Part shown: in pieces, positions 47,501-54,814 of the stretch
Position numbering within the stretch: position 1 is the first letter of the stretch
Layout of the letters: each line of letters starts with the position of its first letter
Source: an uncultured Verrucomicrobiota bacterium
GTDB taxonomy: Bacteria > Verrucomicrobiota > Verrucomicrobiia > Opitutales > Opitutaceae
DNA length: 54,912 nucleotides
Assembly: GCA_903856725.1 (NCBI GenBank)
Contig: CAIOCT010000019.1
Location: 1-54,912, forward strand
Direction of reading: 5' to 3'
Position numbers and translations under genes: made by a program
The notes under the pieces: model-generated
What the model was told of the DNA's origin: nothing
The model's database searches: none
The model's input: the letters and a program-made list of their open reading frames with translations, nothing else

Positions 47501-47966
47501 TATCATCAGGAATAGGGAGGCCGCCTTCCGCGACGTGGAAAATTCCGGAAGTGGTGCGGCGATCGCTGCGGGGATTGTGCAGGACGCCTTGGCGCACGCG
47601 CACCGAGGCAAGAATGCTGCTATGATGTTCATCACACCCTGGAGGCAGTGACAACGCGCGCGCTAGGCCGGGGCGATCAAGAACCAAGGTAGTGGCCGGC
47701 AGTCGTGGGGTGAGGCCAGTGTCTCCGAGATAGTCGGTAAGAAAATCCTGAATACGCTGGTCAACGGGGCAAAGGTGACGAGACAGCGCGCGGTCCTTTT
47801 CGCGGCTAAGTGTTAAGAAATGGTCTACTAGACTGGAAAGTCCATCGCCCGCTGGAAGGGTCACGCTGGGCTGGCCAATCTCGTGTAGCTTAAGGTTAAG
47901 GTACGCCAATAGCTGTGGATCAGCGGGGTCGGGAATTGGTGAAAGCTTCTGGGGGTGCGCAGGCAT
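44517..47966 (-). CDS. Pyrophosphate-type phosphoenolpyruvate carboxykinase (PPi-PEPCK)
   Basis: 1149 residues from the ATG at 47966; an in-frame ATG at 48014 adds 16. Its size and many segments match the PPi-dependent PEP carboxykinases of Entamoeba and propionibacteria. Examples are [106 protein letters not shown] (about residue 480-495), DFNTW-like [16 protein letters not shown] and [26 protein letters not shown]. The GGGKSE stretch is the kinase-type phosphate-binding loop. The enzyme interconverts PEP, CO2 and phosphate with oxaloacetate and pyrophosphate in the cytosol. The assignment rests on recalled family likeness, not a search. Confidence 0.8.
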   Translation of the reverse strand: [1149 protein letters not shown]

Positions 47967-48167
47967 GGAACAGAAAAGTGATGCCAGTGAAGTGGTCGAT
48001 CGCATCGCTGGCAACGCGGAAGCTGTTTTCTGGTTAGCTGAGCGGGAAATATGTCACAGATTATGGTGGGGCCGTTTGGCTTTAGGCCTGGAGTAAGGGG
48101 AGCCTATGGGACTTGGCCGCACCTTCGACGGGGCACTTGCAGGCAAGCGGCGGTATCAGCTAAAATT

Positions 48168-48893
48168 TTATCGAGCGGCGTAATGATCACCCGATCGGGT
48201 CATTTTAAACGTGTCGATGGTCCGCATAAAAATTTCTTCCGTAGTCCCATGCGCAGAAATTTTCACAAGGAGACCGCGACTTTGATAGTATCCCAACAGA
48301 CGAGGTGAATGGCTCGGGTGGGTTCCTTGCATGAGGCGCATGGCGTCGAGGCGATCCTCGCGTTGCTGCGTGAGCATCGTTTGGCAGTCGTCACAATAGC
48401 CGGTAATTCGTGGCGGGCGCGCTTTGACGTGATAGGTTTTTTGGCAAGTGGGGCAAACTCGTCGCCCGAGCAGTCGCAGGACAATAAGCGACACCGGCAA
48501 TTCATAAAGGATGACGGCATCGAGCGAGCAGTCGTTATTTTGAAGAAGATGATCGAGGGCTTCCGCGTGGGCCACGGTGCGAGGAAATCCATCAAGGATG
48601 AAGCCGGCTGGACAAGTGAGGCAGTGGCTGCGCGCTCTGATTAATTCCAACAAAGTATCTGCAGGCAGGCGGCGGTTCAGGGCGGGTGGGGGAAAAAGGC
48701 CGTGGATGATTTCGCTCGTCGCCAGTGCGCAAGCGCCGAGGGCAGCGCTCAATAATCCCGCTTGGGTTCCTTTGCCGATGCCCGGTGGCCCGAGCAAAAC
48801 AATCCGTCGCGGCGCTCCAAGTCGCGCCGGTAAGGTGCGGCAGACAGCGGCGTCGCCTTGCAACCAAGCAGCGTGGTCACGGGGGGCAATCAT
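48168..48893 (-). CDS. adk: Adenylate kinase with remodelled NMP-binding region and zinc-type LID
   Basis: 241 residues from the ATG at 48893; an earlier in-frame start at 49103 adds 70 residues without homology and crosses the divergent spacer. A 28-residue extension precedes the P-loop GPPGIGKGT (35-43). GFILDGFPRT lies at 97-106. The LID carries a Cys4 zinc site (Cys147, Cys150, Cys167, Cys170) and QREDRLDAMRLM. The NMP-binding segment is unusual: the normal STGDMLR is ATSEIIH, losing the AMP-contacting Arg (His64), and the following helix region is shorter by about 15 residues. ATP-binding residues look intact, so it is probably the working nucleotide kinase. AMP specificity is uncertain. 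Confidence 0.88.
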   Translation of the reverse strand: MIAPRDHAAWLQGDAAVCRTLPARLGAPRRIVLLGPPGIGKGTQAGLLSAALGACALATSEIIHGLFPPPALNRRLPADTLLELIRARSHCLTCPAGFILDGFPRTVAHAEALDHLLQNNDCSLDAVILYELPVSLIVLRLLGRRVCPTCQKTYHVKARPPRITGYCDDCQTMLTQQREDRLDAMRLMQGTHPSHSPRLLGYYQSRGLLVKISAHGTTEEIFMRTIDTFKMTRSGDHYAAR

Positions 48894-49038
48894 GGGAGAT
48901 AGCGGATGATAGTTACTATGCACCTGATGTGAGTAGCCGGCACGGCATAGATTGCCGAAAGCCGCGCATCTTTTGGCGGTGGTAGTGGTTGCTGGTAGTC
49001 GAAATTTAAGGTGGTCAGGTCGTAGTGAGCCGCTTTCG

Positions 49039-49644
49039 ATGAGCGCCTCCTTTATGCTTAACCGCCAACAATACTTCGTTCGTGAACACGTCGGCTTACT
49101 CAAACTCAGTGATCGCTATGATATTTTAGACCCAGATTCGAAAATGAAAATAGGGGAGGCCCGGGAAGAGATTAGTCGTTGGGTTAAGTATCTGCGTCCG
49201 TTGATCGGTAAGAATATCATGCCGACGCAAATTGTGGTTTACGCTGGGGCTGAGCCCGCGGACCAGCAGCTGCTTTTTTCAATGCGCCGCGGGAGTTTTA
49301 TGTTCTTTCGGGCTAAGGTAGAAATTAAGGATGCGCAGGGTCAGTCCTTGGGTTGGCTCAAATCAAAATTCGCATTTTTCAGAAGTGTTTTCCAGGTTTG
49401 CTCCGCTGACGGGCAGGAGATTGCGACGGTGAAGGGGGACTGGTCGGGTTGGAATTTTCGCTTTCTCAGCGGTGACACTGAGCTCGGTATTATCACCAAG
49501 AAATGGACCGGACTCGGGCAGGAGCTTTTTACCAGCGCTGATAATTATTTAATTCGCATAAACGGAGCACCGGATCCGACGATTAATTTACTGCTCTTAG
49601 CGGCGGGGCTCGCGGTGGATACGGTTTTGCATGAGAACAAATAG
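49039..49644 (+). CDS. LURP-one-related / scramblase-like beta-barrel protein
   Basis: 201 residues from the ATG at 49039. The sequence MLNRQQYFVREHVGLLKLSDRYDILDP, then SMRRGSFMFFRAKVEIKDAQGQSLGWLKSKFAFFRSVFQVCSADGQEIATVKGDWSGWNF, and the hydrophobic C-terminal helix TINLLLLAAGLAVDTVLHE, fit the LURP-one/Tubby-C/phospholipid scramblase superfamily: a twelve-strand barrel around one helix. Bacterial members have no known function. It overlaps the next lipoprotein gene by 14 bases, suggesting translational coupling. It is divergent from adk. Confidence 0.75.
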   Translation: MSASFMLNRQQYFVREHVGLLKLSDRYDILDPDSKMKIGEAREEISRWVKYLRPLIGKNIMPTQIVVYAGAEPADQQLLFSMRRGSFMFFRAKVEIKDAQGQSLGWLKSKFAFFRSVFQVCSADGQEIATVKGDWSGWNFRFLSGDTELGIITKKWTGLGQELFTSADNYLIRINGAPDPTINLLLLAAGLAVDTVLHENK

Positions 49645-51820
49645 CTCTGCGTTGGCTTTAATCAGTTTGCGTGCAGCTCATCGCGTCCAACGGCTTAATC
49701 TGGGGGGCGCCTGTGTGGTCCTGGGGTTGCTGTTAGCGTTAGTTGGCTGTCAAAAAAGTCAGTCGGCGCCGCGCACCACGAGTCCCGTGGTAAGCAATCG
49801 CGCTCCCGTGGTTATTAACCTGATCGAGGATCAAGAAGCGCGCGAAGGTACTCCTTTTCGTTTCGTTATTCCGGCTAATATCTTTAGTGATCCGGATGGA
49901 GATCAATTAACCTTATCGGCCGCTTTGGATAATGGGCTGCCCTTGCCGCGTTGGCTTACTTTTGATCGGCTCACCCGAGTATTGGCCGGGACCCCGACGG
50001 CGAGTGATGGTGGGACGATCAATCTGCGACTGACCGCGCTAGATCCAGCGCAAGCTTCCGCCGCGACCGCTCTGCGGCTTAAGGTAAAAACGATCAGTGT
50101 CATTCCGGCAGATGTGAGTGATAAAATTAATATCTTGGGTCTCTGGAGTCCGGTGGCGGTGTCGACGCCGAGCGATCATCCCGCTTCGCCGATTATTGCT
50201 GGCTATGCGGTGTTGCCGCTAGGGGCCGCGCGGAGTGAGGGCATTGCGCTGACCGCCTGGGCATACAGTGGGGTGGATTGGGAGAAAAATCCCACGGGGG
50301 CAGACACCATGCCCATCGATATTATCCTGCTTGAGCAAACGACAGATGGGCATTTGCGGATAGCAACGGATAGTTATGTTGATTCACCACGGACGAATGG
50401 GGGTAACACGCTCATCGTGGCCGATCTAAATCACGACAATATCGAAGATTTGGTTTTCCTCGCCCATAATGAGAGTCCTTTTATTGCTAAACCGAGCACG
50501 GTTTTACTGAGCGAGGGTCCCCAACATTTTCGTCGTGGGTCGATCGCGGATCAGGTGATGGCGCACGATGCCCAATTGGTCACCCGCCGGGGCGAGCCGA
50601 CCATCGTCACCATGTCCTTTGAGACCGCTTTTCCATTTCGGAGCTTATTTCCTGCAGCCCTGCGTAATCCTTATTATACATGGACCCCGACTGGTTTAAT
50701 TACGCCGCATGAGCTGGTTGTGCCGGGTGGGGGCATGAGTGCCACCGCCGCGGATTTTGTGGGCGATGGATCAACCGTGCTGGTAGTGGGCGATAGTGCA
50801 CCCTTGAACTATACGGCGCAGGATTTTGCCGATGTGACCAAACATGACCGAAATTTATTTAGTATCAGATTATTTGATTGGACGACTGATCAACTAACCC
50901 CGCGGGGCGATCCACTACTTCCGTATTTTTCGGCGCGGACCGCTTATCAAAATAAGAGCAGTAATTGGGGGCAGTGGGTGACGCATATACCGCGAGTGTG
51001 GGCCGATGATTTTAATCAAGATGGGCAGGTAGATATTCTGGCAGGCACCTCGATGTGGCCTGAGGGCCTCGCGATGCTACAGCTCTTGCAGAATGATGGT
51101 AGCGGCCGAGGCTTTACCGATCGCACCGATGATCTCAATCCTGAGTATAGCCCCGTGGGTGGAGAGGTGGATTATTCGATGCAGCGCCGGTCCATTGATC
51201 GCAGTGGTATTAAGACTTATTTTTTGGCGAATCACCCGGATTACTCCGCCCAACCGATCACTAACGCATCGAAGGTGCTAGTGAATGATGGCACCGGGCA
51301 TTTATATCAGGCGCTGAGTGCAGAATTTAATCAGTGGAGTACGCAGGTGCAGGTTTTATTCAGCAAGCGCTACTCTTATACTTTTAATCAACCTTGCCGT
51401 TTTATTGCTTACGCTAATGCGCAAGGGCTTTGGAATTTTTTGGCCTTTGCCCCGGTGCCTGGAGCCGGTCCAGGTTTGCCGGCCCGGGTGGTGTTAGCGT
51501 CGCTTGCGACAGAACTAGACGTGCTCAAAATTTATCGTAAGCCGGTGGTGGTATCGCAGCGCAATCAGAGTCGAAATATCCGGACCTTTGCGGGAGATGA
51601 TATTATATTTCGCGAGAGCAGCGATCCTGATGCCACAGTCGATGGTAGCGGTGGGGAAGATGTGGCGGTCTATCCGTTAGCGCGGTCGGCCTACACGATT
51701 ATTAAAATGGGCGAAGAATTCAAAATCACCCAGAAAGATTTTCCGGCGAAAAGCGATTTGCTGCGCCAGATTGAACGGGTCCGGTTTAGTGATTTAACGA
51801 TTGATCTGTCGACGCTGTAG
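49631..51820 (+). CDS. Lipoprotein with Ig/cadherin-like domain, VCBS/FG-GAP repeats and RTX-type C-terminal module
   Basis: 729 residues. The signal region ends in the lipobox LALVGC with Cys40, so the mature protein should be lipid-anchored, a substrate for Lnt. Residues about 55-150 form a putative-Ig/cadherin-like (He_PIG) domain: NLIEDQEAREGTPFRFVIPANIFSDPDGDQLTLSA, GTPTASDGGTINLRLTA. The middle has VCBS/FG-GAP-like strands: VADLNHDNIEDLVFL, AADFVGDGSTVLVVG, WADDFNQDGQVDILAG. The last about 75 residues (ESSDPDATVDGSGGEDVAVYPLARSAYTI, IERVRFSDLTIDL) resemble the end module of RTX-type secreted proteins. Function likely adhesion or polymer binding. Confidence 0.82.
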   Translation: MRTNSSALALISLRAAHRVQRLNLGGACVVLGLLLALVGCQKSQSAPRTTSPVVSNRAPVVINLIEDQEAREGTPFRFVIPANIFSDPDGDQLTLSAALDNGLPLPRWLTFDRLTRVLAGTPTASDGGTINLRLTALDPAQASAATALRLKVKTISVIPADVSDKINILGLWSPVAVSTPSDHPASPIIAGYAVLPLGAARSEGIALTAWAYSGVDWEKNPTGADTMPIDIILLEQTTDGHLRIATDSYVDSPRTNGGNTLIVADLNHDNIEDLVFLAHNESPFIAKPSTVLLSEGPQHFRRGSIADQVMAHDAQLVTRRGEPTIVTMSFETAFPFRSLFPAALRNPYYTWTPTGLITPHELVVPGGGMSATAADFVGDGSTVLVVGDSAPLNYTAQDFADVTKHDRNLFSIRLFDWTTDQLTPRGDPLLPYFSARTAYQNKSSNWGQWVTHIPRVWADDFNQDGQVDILAGTSMWPEGLAMLQLLQNDGSGRGFTDRTDDLNPEYSPVGGEVDYSMQRRSIDRSGIKTYFLANHPDYSAQPITNASKVLVNDGTGHLYQALSAEFNQWSTQVQVLFSKRYSYTFNQPCRFIAYANAQGLWNFLAFAPVPGAGPGLPARVVLASLATELDVLKIYRKPVVVSQRNQSRNIRTFAGDDIIFRESSDPDATVDGSGGEDVAVYPLARSAYTIIKMGEEFKITQKDFPAKSDLLRQIERVRFSDLTIDLSTL

Positions 51821-51880
51821 AGGGTGTTGGCGCAGAAGATCATCATTTGACATTTTTGCTCAGCGATCAATAACGCGCAG

Positions 51881-52903
51881 ATGCTGTGCAAGGTAATCCT
51901 GTGGCTGGGACTGATGGCGCCAATGGGCTGGGCGGCCTCTCGCCCTGAAGCTTGGGCGGCGCGGATCAAAGCGGGCGAACAAGGCGAGCTCACTGCTCAG
52001 CTCAGTCTAGGCTATGCTTACGCGCAGGGGGAAGTTGTTGCCAAAGATCTGCCGACTGCGATCAAGTGGTACCGGGCCGCAGCGAAGCAAGGCGACCTGT
52101 CGGCTGGTTTTAACTTAGGCATGCTCTACCGCTTTGGGCTGGTGCCTTTGGATTATGCGATCATGGCTGATCTATATCGGTTGGCGGCCGAACAGGGCGA
52201 CGCCGTTGCGCAATTTAAGTTGGGGATGGCCTATCCATTTCTGACAACTTTGGATCTCAATAATTTTGTTGGGCAGGTGAAATCAGCTCATGCTGAAGCG
52301 CTCATTTGGTTACAAAAAGCGGCCGGACAAGATCAACCGGACGCTCAGTTGCTTCTCGGCGAATGGTATGCAGAGGGTAATTATGTAGAAAAAAATCCGG
52401 TGAAGGCCGTGCAATATTTCAGGAAAGCTGCGGCTCGCAATAATTCAGAAGCTCAATGGCGTTTAGCGCAGGCTTGCCTCGCCGGTGAAGGCACGCTCAA
52501 GAATGAGGCAACCGCTGCCCAGTGGATTCGGCTCGCCGCGGAAGGCGGTCATCGTAAGGCCCAGGCATCGTGGGGCAGCATCCTCTTCGATGGTCGACAG
52601 GGCTTAGCAGCCAACGAAAAGGAAGCCGAGAAATGGTGGCGGCGAGCTGACGAGCCGCCGCCGCCCCGCCCATTTCGCACGGTGACCGAGTTTTTTGATT
52701 GGACCGATAAACCGGCGCCGCTGGATATCGTGCAAGCGCATGCCTGGTTTAATTTAGTCGCTAGCAAAAATTACCAACTAAAAGGGGAGGGCGTGCTGAT
52801 GACCCCTCAGATTATTTTGGGGCTAGTGGAGCAAAATATGACCGATCAGGAGAAGCGTCAGGCGGAGGCGGCCGCGCAGCGACTGGCCGAAGAATTGCCT
52901 TAG
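51881..52903 (+). CDS. Sel1-repeat (TPR-like) periplasmic protein
   Basis: 340 residues with a signal peptide (MLCKVILWLGLMAPMGWAAS). At least five Sel1-like repeats of about 36 residues follow: LSLGYAYAQGEVVAKDLPTAIKWYRAAAKQG, FNLGMLYRFGLV, LLLGEWYAEGNYVEKNPVKAVQYFRKAAARN, RLAQACLAGEGTLKNEATAAQWIRLAAEGG and SWGSILFDGRQGLAANEKEAEKWWRRA. A Pro-rich stretch and a last helix pair with AHAWFNLVAS follow. Such proteins are scaffolds for protein-protein contacts in the periplasm. Confidence 0.9.
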   Translation: MLCKVILWLGLMAPMGWAASRPEAWAARIKAGEQGELTAQLSLGYAYAQGEVVAKDLPTAIKWYRAAAKQGDLSAGFNLGMLYRFGLVPLDYAIMADLYRLAAEQGDAVAQFKLGMAYPFLTTLDLNNFVGQVKSAHAEALIWLQKAAGQDQPDAQLLLGEWYAEGNYVEKNPVKAVQYFRKAAARNNSEAQWRLAQACLAGEGTLKNEATAAQWIRLAAEGGHRKAQASWGSILFDGRQGLAANEKEAEKWWRRADEPPPPRPFRTVTEFFDWTDKPAPLDIVQAHAWFNLVASKNYQLKGEGVLMTPQIILGLVEQNMTDQEKRQAEAAAQRLAEELP

Positions 52904-53010
52904 CCGCGCGGGCTTTGGGCGGTGGGCGCGAAGTCTCGACTGACTTTGTTCTTCATATCGATGCCGCGGACGCTACGATAAATCAGGGGCAACCTATTAT
53001 TCTCAGAATT

Positions 53011-54729
53011 ATGATTAAGCAGCGGCCGGCGACGGAACGATTTTTTCTAGCGATAATGCTCAGCACGCTGAGCATATTATTGGCGCTGCCATCCTTAGCC
53101 GTGGCTGAAGCCGCGCCGGCTCAGCTCCGCGTTGGGCTGATTGATGAGGTGCAAGAACTTTACCCCGACACCGTATTGGTTGAGCCGGTCCGGCAGCTCA
53201 CGGTCCACACTGCACGGAATACGCTGGCCGGGGTTTCCATCATGATCACGGGACTCTCTGGTTCGCCGCGCATTCAATTCGGGGAATCATCTCCTGACGG
53301 ATCAGCGACGCCGGGCCTGCGGTGGCTGCGCATGATTGATGTGCCGGTGCTCGAGAATACGGGTCTCGATCGAAATACCGAAAAATATAGCGGAAAAATA
53401 AATCCTTATGTTATCCGGCGGGCGCCTTTTCGTGTTTATGATCCGCTGGAGCCGGTGCATTCACCGCTCACGGTCAGTTCAAGTTCGCTAGCGCTGCGGG
53501 TAGAAGTTCCGATTACCGCGACGATGGCCGCAGGAACTTATCGGCATCAACTTAAGCTTACCATTGGTGCGCAGGTAGAGGTCTTAGAGCTTACAGTCGT
53601 TGTGCATGCGGCACTCGTACCGCCGGTGAATCAAGCTACGTTGGCCTATATTAATTGGCACAGCATTGATAATATTTGCAGTGCCCATGGCGTTGAAAAA
53701 TGGAGCGAACCGTTTTGGGCAATGCTCGCCCAGTATGCTCAGCTGATGGCGCATGGTCGGCAAAATGCTTTTTGGTTTAATTGGGCTGATTATTTTACCA
53801 TCGATGCAAATGGCGAGGTAGTGGAATTTCGGCGCGATCGTTTAGAGCGCTATTTGCGGGTATTTCTGGATGCGGGGCTGACTACAATTCACGGAGCCCC
53901 AATGTTCGGTCGAAGAAATTGGACGTCGACGGATATGCTCTTGTACGTGCCCACGGCGGGCGGGCAAGAGGTGGTGGCCGTGTCACCCAAGGGGCAGCGC
54001 ATGTTGACACAAATGGCGGAGCGAATTGTGGCGATGATGGCTGCGAATCATTGGGCCGGAGCATGGGTCCAAGGTGTCTTTGATGAGCCAGAAGATCCTT
54101 TTGTAGAACGCTACCGCGTCTTGATCGCTTTGTTGCGCGCCGTTAAGCCGGATATTAAAATTCTTGAAGCGACGATGACGTTAAATGTCAGCGGGCTCGT
54201 GAATATTTGGTGCCCGCAGGTGCAGGAGTATCAAGCGCACCAAGATTTTTTCAGGAAGCGCCAGGCGGCTGGTGATCAGGTGTGGGTCTACACCTGTCTT
54301 TCTCCGGGCGGGCCGTGGTTAAATCGTTTGCTCGATCAAGAGCGTTTACGGCAAGTGTACCTTGGCTGGGCTTGTGCTAAATATGATTTGCAGGGATTTC
54401 TTCACTGGGGCGGAAATTTTCACACGGCGAAACCCTTTGAAGAGCTGGTCCGTTTTCATATGGAAGGACAATTTTTGCCAGCGGGTGATTCACATATTTT
54501 TTATCCCTTACCGGCTGGGCCGCTTGCGAGTCATCGATTTGAGGCGCACCGCATCGGGCTAGAGGATTATGAATTGCTGACGCAATTAAAACGGCGAGAT
54601 CGCGGTCGGGCTGAGGCAATTATCGCGGAAGTGCTGCAAAGCTTCGATCAATACCGCAAAGACAGCGTAGCCTATCGGACCGCGCGCCAGCATTTGCTCG
54701 AAGCGCTTGATGGTTTAAGTCGCCTGTAA
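53011..54729 (+). CDS. Secreted glycoside hydrolase-like protein, GH123/DUF4091 type
   Basis: 572 residues from the ATG at 53011, which gives a signal peptide (FFLAIMLSTLSILLALPSLAVAEA); an upstream start buries it. An N-terminal beta-sandwich (about 35-205) with VEVPITATMAAGTYRHQLKLTIG is followed by a TIM-barrel-like catalytic region. It contains WVQGVFDEPEDPFVERYR with the Asp358-Glu359 pair, the position of the catalytic Asp-Glu in GH123, then VNIWCPQVQEY and GFLHWGGNFHT. The late segment IFYPLPAGPLASHRFEAHRIGLEDYELL is the DUF4091 signature. It may act on N-acetylhexosamine glycans. Confidence 0.8.
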   Translation: MIKQRPATERFFLAIMLSTLSILLALPSLAVAEAAPAQLRVGLIDEVQELYPDTVLVEPVRQLTVHTARNTLAGVSIMITGLSGSPRIQFGESSPDGSATPGLRWLRMIDVPVLENTGLDRNTEKYSGKINPYVIRRAPFRVYDPLEPVHSPLTVSSSSLALRVEVPITATMAAGTYRHQLKLTIGAQVEVLELTVVVHAALVPPVNQATLAYINWHSIDNICSAHGVEKWSEPFWAMLAQYAQLMAHGRQNAFWFNWADYFTIDANGEVVEFRRDRLERYLRVFLDAGLTTIHGAPMFGRRNWTSTDMLLYVPTAGGQEVVAVSPKGQRMLTQMAERIVAMMAANHWAGAWVQGVFDEPEDPFVERYRVLIALLRAVKPDIKILEATMTLNVSGLVNIWCPQVQEYQAHQDFFRKRQAAGDQVWVYTCLSPGGPWLNRLLDQERLRQVYLGWACAKYDLQGFLHWGGNFHTAKPFEELVRFHMEGQFLPAGDSHIFYPLPAGPLASHRFEAHRIGLEDYELLTQLKRRDRGRAEAIIAEVLQSFDQYRKDSVAYRTARQHLLEALDGLSRL

Positions 54730-54769
54730 TTCTCGCATTAATGCTGCAAAAAATATGCGATGAGAATTA
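54727..54769 (+). terminator. Imperfect inverted repeat after the GH123-like gene, possible terminator
   Basis: TAATTCTCGCAT at 54727-54738 pairs with ATGCG plus GAGAATTA at 54755-54769, with a two-base AT bulge. The loop is A-rich and there is no clean T-run after it, so termination is plausible but not certain. Confidence 0.4.
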
Positions 54770-54814
54770 CGGCTGATAAATTATGAATTGCCTCGGCGCT
54801 GACTTCAAAATTTC

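Noticed and set aside
48894-49103. 70-residue N-terminal extension of the second adenylate kinase
   Set aside because: It covers the divergent spacer and part of the opposite-strand gene and shows no homology; the ATG at 48893 is closer to normal Adk length.
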